Of a DNA stretch of 64,000 nucleotides, positions 33,625-41,707 are shown piece by piece. The first letter of the stretch is position 1. Each line of letters starts with the position of its first letter. The position numbers and the translations under genes are program-made. The notes beneath the pieces were generated by a model. It did no database searches and was not told the DNA's origin. It saw only the letters and a program-made list of their open reading frames with translations. The DNA is from Gaiellales bacterium (GTDB taxonomy: Bacteria > Actinomycetota > Thermoleophilia > RBG-16-64-13): NCBI GenBank assembly GCA_012719395.1, contig JAAYAL010000052.1, positions 36,234-100,233 on the forward strand, written 5' to 3'.

Positions 33625-35148
33625 ATGGACATTCACGACCGTCAACATCGGGAGATTCTGCGAGACATCGCCTGCAGGGCCATGCTGGAGCGGGAACTCC
33701 TCCCCGAGTTCGCCGCCGCGGCTCTGGCCGAGGTGCAAGGTCTGCGCTCGTCGGGCGCGAGCATGGGCGGGCAGGGACGGGATCTCACGGCTCTTGCCTG
33801 GGCCTCGCTCGACAACCATGACTCCAAGGACCTGGACCAGCTCACGGTGGCGGAGGTTCTGCCGGGAGGCCGGGCCAGGATCCTGGTGGCGGTAGCCGAT
33901 GTGGATGCGCTGGTCAGGGATGGTTCTGCCATCGACGGCCACGCTCGCCACAACACCACCACCGTCTACACCCCTGCACAGGTGTTTCCCATGCTGCCGG
34001 AGGAGCTCTCCACTGACATGACCTCGCTCAATCCCGGCGAGGAGCGCCCGGCAGTGGTCACGGAGATGGTGGTGGGGGAGGACGGGGAGATCGAGGGCTC
34101 CGACGTCTACGAGGCGAAGGTGCGCAGTCGGGCCAAGCTCGCTTACGAGACGCTGGGGGCCTGGCTGGTGGGGGAGGGACCGGCGCCGGAGGCGGTGGCG
34201 TCCGTTGACGGGCTGGCGGAGACTTTGCGCCTTCAGGATCGCGCCGCCCGGGCCATGAGGGACCTGCGCCGTGCGCGGGGAGCGCTGGATCTCCAGACCA
34301 TCGAAGCCCGGCCCGTTTTCGAGGGAGACACCGTTTGCGAGTTGCGGGCGGAGGGTAGGAACCGGGCCAAGGACATCATCCAGGACCTCATGATTGCCGC
34401 CAATGGTGTTGCCGCCCGCTATCTCTCCGCAGTTGGGTACCCCGTTATCCGGCGGGTGGTGCGCAGCCCGCGGCGCTGGAACAGGATAGTTCAGCTCGCT
34501 GCTGAGCAGGGGCAATTGCTGCCGGAAGAACCTGATGCTCGTGCGCTGGAGGCCTTTCTGGCGTTGGAGAAACGGGAGGACCCCCTGCGCTTCCCCGATC
34601 TTTCGTTGTCCGTCATCAAGCTGTTGGGACCCGGCGAGTATGTGGCTGAGCCTCCGGGAGAAGATCCTCCCGGGCACTTCGGTCTGGCCGCGAAAGACTA
34701 CGTGCACTCCACGGCGCCCAATCGTCGCTACGTTGATCTGATCACGCAGCGGCTTCTCAAGGCAGCTTTGGGGAAACGGCCTTGGCCCTACACCGTGGAG
34801 GAGCTGGGGGTGCTGGCCGAGCACTGTACGCGGCAGGAGAACGCGGTGAACAAGGTGGAGCGGACGGCCTTGAAGGCGGCGGCGGCGCTGCTCCTGGAGT
34901 CTCGCATTGGCGAGGAGTTCGACGCTTTGGTGACGGGCGCCGCTACCAAAGGCACCTGGGTGCGGCTGCTGACCGTGCCGGTAGAGGGCAGGTTGACCGA
35001 TGGATTCCCGGAAGTGGACGTGGGGGATTGTCTCAGGGTGCGGCTGCTGTCGGTGGACGCGGAGAGGGGGTTCATCGACTTTGCCCGGGCGTCGGCGCGC
35101 GCGAAGGGCGTCTCCTCGCGCAGGGGAAGACCGCTCAGGGGTGCCTGA
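33625..35148 (+). CDS. RNase II/R (RNB) family protein with altered active site
   Basis: 507 residues from ATG 33625 behind GAGGTGA. RNB exoribonuclease fold: the catalytic loop reads SLDNHDSKDLDQ (Asp63, Asp69, Asp71), and the last Asp of the DxxxxxDxDD quartet is Gln72. Later blocks fit the family (TVYTPAQVFPMLPEELSTDM; DYVHSTAPNRRYVDLITQRLL). The C-terminal S1-like domain is weak. A complete RNase R is encoded at 57946. This shorter paralogue may be a specialised, slow or RNA-binding-only version. Stands after the ABC-F gene with a 22-base gap. Confidence 0.85.
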   Translation: MDIHDRQHREILRDIACRAMLERELLPEFAAAALAEVQGLRSSGASMGGQGRDLTALAWASLDNHDSKDLDQLTVAEVLPGGRARILVAVADVDALVRDGSAIDGHARHNTTTVYTPAQVFPMLPEELSTDMTSLNPGEERPAVVTEMVVGEDGEIEGSDVYEAKVRSRAKLAYETLGAWLVGEGPAPEAVASVDGLAETLRLQDRAARAMRDLRRARGALDLQTIEARPVFEGDTVCELRAEGRNRAKDIIQDLMIAANGVAARYLSAVGYPVIRRVVRSPRRWNRIVQLAAEQGQLLPEEPDARALEAFLALEKREDPLRFPDLSLSVIKLLGPGEYVAEPPGEDPPGHFGLAAKDYVHSTAPNRRYVDLITQRLLKAALGKRPWPYTVEELGVLAEHCTRQENAVNKVERTALKAAAALLLESRIGEEFDALVTGAATKGTWVRLLTVPVEGRLTDGFPEVDVGDCLRVRLLSVDAERGFIDFARASARAKGVSSRRGRPLRGA

Positions 35149-35199
35149 GGAGCCGGCGTAATGTAGGCTGGTGATGAGGTCCAGAGTGAAGGGAGGATT

Positions 35200-35682
35200 A
35201 TGATTCCACAGACGATCCTTGTCCCGACCGACGGCTCACCGGGAGCGCAGGCTGCCGAGTCCATGGCGGCGGAACTGGCCGGAGTCATGGGAAGTGCCAC
35301 GGTCAAGGTGGTGCACGTCATTCCCATGTCCTGCCTCTATGGCGACGTCTCTTTGGAGAATGTGGTGCAGGTGAAGCAGGTCAACTACGTGGCCTGCACG
35401 CTCGACCAGCGCATGGGAGCGGACAAGCTGGTGGCAGACGCTACAGCACGCGTGAAGGCGCAGGTGGAATCTGCGAAGGTGAATGTCGTGGGGAAAGTGC
35501 TGGAGTCTCCCTCCCCGGCTGAAGCGATCATGGAGGAGGCGCATGCGGATGGGACCTGTAGTCTCATCGTTATGGGCAGCCGCGGGATGGGCGGCTTTCG
35601 CCGGCTGGCCCTGGGATCGGTCAGCAACAGTGTCGTGCATGGAGCGCACTGCCCGGTCATGATCGTCAAGACTGACGAGTAG
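35200..35682 (+). CDS. Universal stress protein (UspA family)
   Basis: 160 residues. N-terminal ILVPTDGSPGAQ and C-terminal ATP-binding G-x2-G-x9-G motif (MGSRGMGGFRRLALGSVSNSV) place it in the nucleotide-binding Usp class. AGGGAGG precedes ATG 35200, and TAGGCT at 35164 could be a -10 box. A strong hairpin follows the gene. A second Usp lies at 37291. Confidence 0.95.
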   Translation: MIPQTILVPTDGSPGAQAAESMAAELAGVMGSATVKVVHVIPMSCLYGDVSLENVVQVKQVNYVACTLDQRMGADKLVADATARVKAQVESAKVNVVGKVLESPSPAEAIMEEAHADGTCSLIVMGSRGMGGFRRLALGSVSNSVVHGAHCPVMIVKTDE

Positions 35683-35702
35683 CCTCCTGGAAGGAACGCG
35701 TG

Positions 35703-35740
35703 GTTGAGAGCGCGGCTGTCGCGGGGGGGGCGCTCTCAAC
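35703..35740 (+). terminator. Hairpin downstream of usp gene
   Basis: Perfect 11-bp arms GTTGAGAGCGC (35703-35713) and GCGCTCTCAAC (35730-35740) around a 16-base G-rich loop. It lies 20 bases after the usp stop and before the ribosome-binding site of the next gene. No T-run, so termination strength is uncertain. Confidence 0.6.
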
Positions 35741-35783
35741 GCCTATGAGGTGGGCAGTGGATTCGCGGCCCAAAGGAGGGGAT

Positions 35784-36500
35784 ATGCCGGAGACCTTCGT
35801 ACTGGTACACGGTGCCTGGCACGGTGGCTGGGTGTGGGACGGGGTGGTCAAGGAGCTGGAGGCAGCCGGTCACAAGGCGCTGGCGCCTACGTTGGCAGGC
35901 ATGGCTCCCGGAGACGACCGGGCAAAGGTGACCTTCGACGCTATCATCGATTCTCTGGCGACTGTGCTGGCGGCGCAATCGGAGCCGGTGGTGCTGGTGG
36001 GGCATTCCTCAGCTGGGTTTGTCCTGCAGACGGTGGCCGCGCGCGTGCCGGAGAAACTCAAGCGTATCGTCTTCCTCAACGCCTTCATCCTGCCCGACGG
36101 CACCTGCCAGTTCGACCTAGTGCCCCCCGAGGCCTCCCAGGGCATGACGGTGGCGGCGCAGGCTTCGCCGGACAACTGCGTGCCGGTCATTGAGGAGTTC
36201 GTGCGCGACCAGCTCATGCCCGGCGACTCAAAGGAGGCTCAGGATGCGCTGCTGGCCAGATTGAGCCCGCAACCGTTGGCGCTGTTCACCACGCCCATCA
36301 ATGCGCGCGCCTTCGCGCAGGTGAACGTGCCCAAGACGGTGGTCTTCTGCCGCGATGATGCCTCGCTCCCGCCTGGAGCGTTCCAGGGCATGGTGCAGGC
36401 CCTGGGGGAGTGCCGCGTCATCGAGATCCCTGGTGGTCACGAGCTTCTCTTCATCGACCCCACGGCGGTTGCCAAGGCCCTGTTGGAGGCGGTGGCCTGA
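35784..36500 (+). CDS. Alpha/beta hydrolase of the hydroxynitrile lyase/methylesterase type
   Basis: 238 residues from ATG 35784, with AAAGGAGGGG upstream. Oxyanion motif VLVHGAWHGGWVW, nucleophile Ser in VLVGHSSAGFVLQ and catalytic His in IPGGHELLFIDP make a complete triad candidate. The HGAWHGGW start is typical of the plant-type esterase/hydroxynitrile lyase group found widely in bacteria. Its stop overlaps the start region of the hydratase gene, suggesting a shared pathway. Substrate unknown. Confidence 0.92.
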   Translation: MPETFVLVHGAWHGGWVWDGVVKELEAAGHKALAPTLAGMAPGDDRAKVTFDAIIDSLATVLAAQSEPVVLVGHSSAGFVLQTVAARVPEKLKRIVFLNAFILPDGTCQFDLVPPEASQGMTVAAQASPDNCVPVIEEFVRDQLMPGDSKEAQDALLARLSPQPLALFTTPINARAFAQVNVPKTVVFCRDDASLPPGAFQGMVQALGECRVIEIPGGHELLFIDPTAVAKALLEAVA

Positions 36501-37294
36501 GTCACACGCGGGAGGCATACGCGGCACAGCGGAGGCTGGTGGCCGAACGGGTGGCCGCCGGAGAGAGGGTGGCCGGTTGGAAGATAGGGGCCACCAGTGC
36601 GCCGGTGCGTGTGTGGCTGGGGACGGACGAGCCCTTCTACGGCGTGCTGTTTGCCGGTACCCGGCTGCCGCCGGGGGGCGTGATCGATGTATCGTGCCTT
36701 GCGCGGCCCCTGCTGGAGTGTGAGGTGGCCTTCGAGTTGAGGGCGGAGGTGCGTGGCTCCGGCGTGGGAGCGCGGGAGGTGCAGGCTGCCACCAGCCGTC
36801 TCTACGCCGCGTTCGAGCTCGTAGGCGAGGTGCGGCCACCCGCTTCGCCCTCAGCAGGGCCCGGAGCCGGAGGTGAGTCCCGGGCGGATGCCGGGCCGCC
36901 CTCGCTCGCGGGGGTGATCGCCGGGAACGGGTCAAGCGCCGCTTTCGTGCTGGCGGCCTCCGGCCCGTCCCCGAGTGAAGTAGACCTCAGAAGTCTCCAG
37001 GTGGCGCTTTCTCGTGGCGAGGAAGTGGTGGCATGTGGGCAGGCCGAGTCCGTGATGGGGGACCCCTGTTTGGCGGTGGCCTGGTTGGCGGACAAGCTGA
37101 CAGAGGCGGGTGGCATGCTGCGTGCGGGCGACATTGTGCTCTCAGGCAGCATGACCCCGCCGGTCGCGGTTCGTCCCGGGGATACCTTCACAGCGGATTT
37201 CGGAGCGCTGGGCATGCTCAGCGTCACTGCCGCAACAGGGCTACGCCGCGCTATCATGCGCTCGTCAACTCTCGACGGAGGAGAATCGGCATGA
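36497..37294 (+). CDS. 2-keto-4-pentenoate hydratase (MhpD/HpaG-like, FAH superfamily)
   Basis: 265 residues if it starts at CTG 36497, which overlaps the hydrolase TGA; the first conventional start is GTG 36539, which would trim 14 residues. The CTG length matches the family. Features: GWKIGATSAPVRVWLGTDEP, YGVLFAGTRLP, and the acidic metal ligands around LLECEVAFEL. The C-terminal VLSGSMTPPVAVRPGDTFTADF is the usual family ending. These enzymes hydrate 2-hydroxypenta-2,4-dienoate in meta-cleavage pathways, but no other meta-cleavage gene is seen, so the substrate is open. ATGA overlap with the next gene. Confidence 0.85.
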   Translation: MSHTREAYAAQRRLVAERVAAGERVAGWKIGATSAPVRVWLGTDEPFYGVLFAGTRLPPGGVIDVSCLARPLLECEVAFELRAEVRGSGVGAREVQAATSRLYAAFELVGEVRPPASPSAGPGAGGESRADAGPPSLAGVIAGNGSSAAFVLAASGPSPSEVDLRSLQVALSRGEEVVACGQAESVMGDPCLAVAWLADKLTEAGGMLRAGDIVLSGSMTPPVAVRPGDTFTADFGALGMLSVTAATGLRRAIMRSSTLDGGESA

Positions 37295-37746
37295 ACCAAC
37301 GAATTCTGCTTGCCACCGATGGGTCCGCATCCGCCCGGTCTGCAGAGGCCATGGCCGTCAACCTCTGCAACCACATGGGCAGGTGCACGCTGGAGGTGGT
37401 GACGGTGATTCACCCGCAGGTGGAGAAGGCGGCGTACTCCCGCGCTCACCCGTACGGTGCGTACTCCTCCAGGGCCGACGTGACAGAGGCCGAACGGCTG
37501 CTGAGCGAGGTGGGCGATCGAATCCGCGCCCAGCTCACCAACCCCGAGGCCAAGGTTTACGAGCAGCTCTTGGAGCACGACTCGCCGGCCAAGGCCATCG
37601 TCGAGGAGGCTGAGGCCACCGGCGAGTGCGGCATGATCATACTGGGGGCGCGTGGGCTGGGCGGGTTTGAGAGCCTGGCGCTGGGTTCGGTCAGCTCTCA
37701 GGTGCTGCACGCGGCCCGGTGCCCGGTTCTGATCATTAAGGAATAG
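37291..37746 (+). CDS. Universal stress protein (UspA family)
   Basis: 151 residues. ILLATDGSASARSAE at the start and LGARGLGGFESLALGSVSSQV at the end form the ATP-binding Usp site. GGAGGAGAA precedes ATG 37291, which overlaps the hydratase stop. Its end overlaps by 11 bases the end of the convergent thioredoxin-like gene. It resembles the Usp at 35200, so hydrolase and hydratase are flanked by Usp paralogues. Confidence 0.95.
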   Translation: MNQRILLATDGSASARSAEAMAVNLCNHMGRCTLEVVTVIHPQVEKAAYSRAHPYGAYSSRADVTEAERLLSEVGDRIRAQLTNPEAKVYEQLLEHDSPAKAIVEEAEATGECGMIILGARGLGGFESLALGSVSSQVLHAARCPVLIIKE

Positions 37747-38014
37747 GCCGGCCGTCTCCGCAGGTATCTCTGGCGGCGGCCTCGGTGGCCAGGATACTGG
37801 TGATCTCCGCCACGTCGGGCACCTTGCCCACGGTCTTCACCTGACCGTCCACCGCCAGCGCCGGTGTCATCATCACGCCGAAATTCATGATGGCGTTGAG
37901 GTCGGTGACTTTCACCACCTCGATGTCGAGGCCCATCTGCTTGACTGCTTTCAGCGTGTTGGCCTCCAGCTTATGGCATTTGGGGCAGCCGGTCCCCAAG
38001 ATCTGCACTTTCAT
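37736..38014 (-). CDS. Thioredoxin-like small protein (redox-active disulfide protein type)
   Basis: 92 residues with active-site GTGCPKCHKLE near the N-terminus. Single-domain thioredoxin-fold protein of the group usually encoded beside ArsP/YraQ-type permeases and ArsR regulators, as here. Probably reduces or delivers a metal(loid) or a disulfide to the permease; function inferred from context. It is the last gene of the minus-strand arsR operon. Confidence 0.92.
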   Translation of the reverse strand: MKVQILGTGCPKCHKLEANTLKAVKQMGLDIEVVKVTDLNAIMNFGVMMTPALAVDGQVKTVGKVPDVAEITSILATEAAARDTCGDGRPIP

Positions 38015-38056
38015 CGGACGCGTCCTCCCTGCTGCGTGTCGAGGGGCGACAGCCGG

Positions 38057-39361
38057 TCAGCCCGCTACCGCCCCGAAAATGAGCCCGGTGATGGTGGCCA
38101 TTACCACCACCAGCGAGATGAACACGATGGTCTTCTTGGTCCCCATGATGCCGCGGAGCACCAGCATGCTGGGCAGGCTGAGCGCGGGGCCGGCCAGCAG
38201 CAGCGCCAGCGCCGGACCTTGGCCCATACCGGAGCCGATCAGTCCCTGCACGATGGGAACTTCGGTGAGGGTGGCAAAGTACATGAAGGCGCCGGCGACG
38301 GAGGCCAGGAAGTTGGACAGCAGCGAGTTGCCGCCCACCGCGGCGCTCACCCACTGCGAGGGGATGAGACCTTCCTCTCCCGGGCGTCCCAGCAGTAGGC
38401 CTGCCACCAACACGCCTATGAGCAGCAGGGGCAGGATCTGCTTGGCGAAGCCCCAGGACGACTCGAACCAATCGCCGCCCTCGCCCTTGCTCGTGCTGGT
38501 GATGACGGCCAGCCCGATCACACCCGACACGAAAGCCACCTGGGGGTAATCGGGAAGGGTGACGGCGAACACCACGGGAAGCACTGCCGCCGCAAGCACC
38601 TTCCACCAGGCGAAGCCCAAGAGGAAGATCATCACGAACGCCAGCGCCACGGCGGACGCCGCGGTCAGGGTCCACTTGGCCGACCACACGGCGTACCAGA
38701 GGCCGGCCACATCGCCCGGCCGGCCCCAATTGGCGAAGACCAGGATGGCGATCATGGACGCAAAGAAGAGCACGTTCTGCCACAGCGGGCGCGGCACCTC
38801 GGGAACCACGGCCATCTTGGCTGCCTCCGCCTTTTCCCGTTCTTCTTTCAGGAAGATGATGTGCATCAAGAGGCCGATGACGATGCTGAAGACAACGGCG
38901 CCCACCGCTCGGGCCACGCCCAGTTCCGGGCCCAGGATGCGCGCGGTGAGGATGATGGCCAGCACGTTGATGGCCGGGCCCGAGTAGAGGAAGGCGGTGG
39001 CCGGCCCCAGGCCGGCCCCCATGCGCTTGATGCCCGCGAAGAGCGGGAGGACGGTGCAGGAGCACACGGCCAGGATGGTTCCCGAGACCGATGCCACTCC
39101 GTAGGCCAGGATCTTGTTGGCCCCCGGTCCCAAGTACTTCATGACCGAGGTCTGGCTGATGAAGACGCCGATGGCGCCGGCGATGAAAAGGGCCGGCAGC
39201 AGGCAGAGGATGACGTGCTCCTGGGCGTACCAGCTGGCCAGGGCCAGCGACTCCGTAACCGCCGCATCGAAGCGGGGCCAGCTCAGCGGCAGGAAGTAGA
39301 AAGCCAGGAAGCCTATCACCACCCAGAACAGCGGCTTCCATTCCTTCTTCCAGTCCGTCAT
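38057..39361 (-). CDS. Permease, YraQ/ArsP family
   Basis: 434 residues, about ten membrane helices. The family block AVCSCTVLPLFAGIKRMGAG with YSGPAINVLAIILTARILG is present, with paired Cys in CSC that in ArsP-type proteins is linked to metalloid handling. A long hydrophilic loop (KEEREKAEAAKMAVVPEVPRP) splits two halves. Probably exports an organoarsenical or other soft metal(loid) compound; the exact substrate is not shown. Co-directional with arsR and the thioredoxin-like gene. Confidence 0.92.
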   Translation of the reverse strand: MTDWKKEWKPLFWVVIGFLAFYFLPLSWPRFDAAVTESLALASWYAQEHVILCLLPALFIAGAIGVFISQTSVMKYLGPGANKILAYGVASVSGTILAVCSCTVLPLFAGIKRMGAGLGPATAFLYSGPAINVLAIILTARILGPELGVARAVGAVVFSIVIGLLMHIIFLKEEREKAEAAKMAVVPEVPRPLWQNVLFFASMIAILVFANWGRPGDVAGLWYAVWSAKWTLTAASAVALAFVMIFLLGFAWWKVLAAAVLPVVFAVTLPDYPQVAFVSGVIGLAVITSTSKGEGGDWFESSWGFAKQILPLLLIGVLVAGLLLGRPGEEGLIPSQWVSAAVGGNSLLSNFLASVAGAFMYFATLTEVPIVQGLIGSGMGQGPALALLLAGPALSLPSMLVLRGIMGTKKTIVFISLVVVMATITGLIFGAVAG

Positions 39362-39416
39362 CGCAGCCTTCTCTTCTGCCGGCCCGACTTCTCAGCCATC
39401 CCAGTGCAACTGCCTC

Positions 39417-39740
39417 CTACTTCTCGCAGCTGCACACCACATTGCCGGCGATGATTTCTCGCCAATCGTCGATGACGTCGTGCGTCCAGCAGTCGTCCGC
39501 CCCCGCCGCTTCGCGCATGACCAGCGCCAGGATGTATGCCAACTCCTGTACGGAGGCCCCGGCCTCCAGGGCGCCCTTGAAATGCTTGAGGACGCAGGGC
39601 TTGGAACGAGCCTTGATGGAAAGAGCGAAGCAGATGAATTGATAGGTCTTCTCATCGATGAGCCGCTTGCGGCCGTACAACTCATCAATCTCGTCGAGCT
39701 TGGCGCTGTATTCCGAAAAGAACTCCTCCAACATCCTCAT
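39417..39740 (-). CDS. AhpD-like/carboxymuconolactone decarboxylase family protein
   Basis: 107 residues. The helical core KTYQFICFALSIKARSKPC followed by VLKHFKGALEAGAS has the CxxxH pattern of AhpD-type domains. The C-terminal stretch adds further Cys and His (DDCWTH, VVCSCEK), which might bind metal. Second gene of the arsR operon. Likely a small redox or thiol-peroxidase-like protein; exact role unknown. Confidence 0.85.
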   Translation of the reverse strand: MRMLEEFFSEYSAKLDEIDELYGRKRLIDEKTYQFICFALSIKARSKPCVLKHFKGALEAGASVQELAYILALVMREAAGADDCWTHDVIDDWREIIAGNVVCSCEK

Positions 39741-39764
39741 GACGGTTCCCCTCTCTAGCGCATC

Positions 39765-39779
39765 ATCGAACGTTTCGAT
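39765..39779. repeat. Inverted repeat between arsR and ahpD-like gene
   Basis: ATCGAA and TTCGAT separated by 3 bases lie in the 57-base gap between the two genes. It could be a second regulator site or a small internal promoter element; sequence unlike the operator at 40252-40272. Confidence 0.35.
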
Positions 39780-39797
39780 ACGACGCAGGTCCCTTCC

Positions 39798-40193
39798 TCA
39801 ATCACCGGCGGCCAGGCAGGGGCGCCCGCTCTGGCTCTGCCCGCACGTGCCTGGCGTCTCCTTCTTCTGCTTCAGCCACTGCTCCAGCGAACGCCGAAGC
39901 TGCAGCAGGTGAGTCTCTCCCAACAAGCCGGGCACGGCGCGCAGGACGGCTGACTGCTCCTCGCCCAGATCCCGGCGCAGGGCGTAGTGCATCCAGATAC
40001 CTTCCCGGTGGTCGGTGAGGAGGCCTGCGTTGACCAGATAGCGAAGGTGGCGTGAGGCCTTGGACTGCCCGATCTGGAGCGCCTGCTCGAAGTCGCAGAC
40101 GCACAGTTCCCCGCGCTCGAGCAGGAGCGCAAGCATGTCCAAGCGGGTCTGATCCGAAAGCGCTTTGAACAGTTCTGATGGTCCGCGGGTCAT
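39798..40193 (-). CDS. ArsR-family metalloregulator
   Basis: 131 residues from ATG 40193 with AAAGGAG upstream. Winged helix-turn-helix: LFKALSDQTRLDMLALLLER, then ELCVCDFEQALQIGQSKASRHL, where the ELCVCD pair of Cys is the metal(loid) sensor site of ArsR-type proteins. Expected to repress its own operon until arsenite or a similar ion binds. The C-terminal tail contains two more Cys (TCGQSQSGRPC). First gene of the minus-strand operon ending at 37736. Confidence 0.95.
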   Translation of the reverse strand: MTRGPSELFKALSDQTRLDMLALLLERGELCVCDFEQALQIGQSKASRHLRYLVNAGLLTDHREGIWMHYALRRDLGEEQSAVLRAVPGLLGETHLLQLRRSLEQWLKQKKETPGTCGQSQSGRPCLAAGD

Positions 40194-40250
40194 CTCGCTC
40201 CTTTCGAGTGAAGCGGGCCGGCCGTCTGTGCCGCCGGCATCATAGAGTAC

Positions 40251-40279
40251 AGGATATCCGTATATCCGGATAGACGCAA
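40251..40279 (-). promoter_or_regulatory. Promoter and operator of the arsR operon
   Basis: On the minus strand, TTGCGT (40274-40279) and TATCCT (40251-40256) are separated by 17 bases, good -35 and -10 boxes. The spacer and -10 contain the palindromes GGATATCC (40252-40259) and TATCCGGATA (40263-40272), which share ATATCCG as a tandem unit. ArsR bound here would occlude RNA polymerase. Confidence 0.65.
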
Positions 40280-40301
40280 GCACCGACATCGCTCCTTCTG
40301 A

Positions 40302-40475
40302 GACGCTCAGCCATGCGGTGGGAGCCTGCCGCCGGGGACGGACGGCAGCGACCTCAAAGCGAAACGTCTCAGGGATCTCTACGCGCGCCTGCGGGATTTG
40401 GAGACAGACGTGCGCCGCCACATTCACATCGAAGAGCAGATGATCGCCCCGCTACTGGAGAAGCAGCCCTACTGA
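40302..40475 (+). pseudogene. Hemerythrin-like C-terminal remnant
   Basis: An open segment without any ATG, GTG or TTG start, ending at TGA 40473-40475, encodes LRDLETDVRRHIHIEEQM then IAPLLEKQPY. The HxxxEExxxxP pattern matches the last helix of hemerythrin HHE domains. The N-terminal helices are missing, and an in-frame stop lies just upstream (40299-40301). The rest of the 40194-40666 interval shows the arsR promoter and nothing else I can support. Confidence 0.5.
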
Positions 40476-40666
40476 GCGGGATACTGACCGGGGCTGCGCT
40501 CCTGGCCTCGCTGGCGGCGGATCATCGGCGTACGGTGGGCGTTGCGGCGCACGCTGCAGATGCGGGTCGGCATCCTGCCCTTGCTCCTCGCGGCACAAAG
40601 GATGCGACCCGGGCCTGAAATAGCGTGTAGCATGCAGGCTCAAAGGGATCGCGAGGAGTAGCCGGC

Positions 40667-41212
40667 ATGACCCATGCCTTCCAGACCGGGCTTTCGGCCG
40701 CAGAGGAAAGGGACTTCGCGCAGACGAACTGGTGGTTACACGACGCGCACTGGTACGCGGCGGTGGCTGTGCGCTGGGGCGTGGAGGAAGCCAACATCAT
40801 CAATCTGCAGGCCATTGAGCGTGCCGCCCGCGGAGCGGTTCTGCAGTTGCGCCGCCGCGGCCTGTTGGCTGTGCCGGTGACCACGCCGGATCTGGAACGG
40901 ACCTTTCGCCTTCTATGGCAGCTCTTCTTCCCCGATGGCATGTACCAGGCAGGGACGTTCTGCTTCTCGGGTGGCACAGGGCAATGGGTGGGCACGGAGT
41001 GCCGGGCGTTTCAGCAGGTCAAGCGGGCCGGCCTGCAGGGGCAGTACCGTTGCGGCTGCGCGGCGTTCCGCGACGGCGTGCGCAAAGGACTGGGAGCAGC
41101 TTTCGAGCATGAGATCATAGAGAGCCTCATGCAGGGCAATGAGCGGTGTGTGGTGCGTTTCCGTATGAACGGCGGCCCGGGAACTTCCGGCGGGCCGGGA
41201 GAGGAAGGGTGA
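40667..41212 (+). CDS. Hypothetical protein, possibly L-2-amino-thiazoline-4-carboxylate hydrolase-like
   Basis: 181 residues; ATG 40667 has GAGGAG upstream. The pattern is helical, with a Cys-containing C-terminal half (FCFSGGTGQWVGTECRAFQ, YRCGCAAFRDGVRKGLGAAF) ending in HEIIESLMQGNERCVVRF, which recalls small V4R-like or ATC-hydrolase-like families. I am not sure of the family. The four to five conserved-looking Cys might bind a metal. It is followed after 3 bases by yajQ, so the two may be co-transcribed. Confidence 0.65.
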   Translation: MTHAFQTGLSAAEERDFAQTNWWLHDAHWYAAVAVRWGVEEANIINLQAIERAARGAVLQLRRRGLLAVPVTTPDLERTFRLLWQLFFPDGMYQAGTFCFSGGTGQWVGTECRAFQQVKRAGLQGQYRCGCAAFRDGVRKGLGAAFEHEIIESLMQGNERCVVRFRMNGGPGTSGGPGEEG

Positions 41213-41215
41213 CGG

Positions 41216-41707
41216 GTGCCTTCGTTCGACATTGTCAGCCGGGTGGACATGCAGGAGATGGACAATGCGGTCAACCAGGTGAAGAAGGAAGTCGCCACCC
41301 GCTATGACTTCCGCGGATCGTCCACTCTGGTGGAGCTTGATCGCAAGGAAGGCAAGGTGCGCTTTCTCACCGAAGATGAGATGAAGCTGCAGGCGCTGCG
41401 CGAGCTGCTGCTGGCCAAGGCGGTCCGTCGCGGCATCGATGCCAAGGCCTTCACCTTCTCCAAGCCCGAGCGGGCCGGCGGGGACAAGATGCGGCAGGAG
41501 GTGTCGGTTGCCACCGGTGTGCCGGAGGACGTGGCCCGCAAGATCGTGAAGATGGTCAAGGACAGCCGGCTCAAGGTGCAGTCCTCCATGCAGGGAGACG
41601 AAGTGCGGGTGACGGGCAAGAATCGCGACGACCTCCAGGCTGTCATCTCCCTGGTGCGTGAGGCGGAGCTGGATGTTCCGCTCCAGTTCGTCAACATGAG
41701 GGAGTGA
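41216..41707 (+). CDS. yajQ: YajQ-family nucleotide/RNA-binding protein
   Basis: 163 residues, GTG 41216. Family marks: PSFDIVSRVDMQEMDNAVNQ at the N-terminus, YDFRGS, and the end DLQAVISL...LDVPLQFVNMRE. YajQ proteins have two ferredoxin-like domains and bind nucleotides; some bind cyclic di-GMP and act with transcription factors. The stop overlaps the GTG of the next gene. Confidence 0.96.
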   Translation: MPSFDIVSRVDMQEMDNAVNQVKKEVATRYDFRGSSTLVELDRKEGKVRFLTEDEMKLQALRELLLAKAVRRGIDAKAFTFSKPERAGGDKMRQEVSVATGVPEDVARKIVKMVKDSRLKVQSSMQGDEVRVTGKNRDDLQAVISLVREAELDVPLQFVNMRE

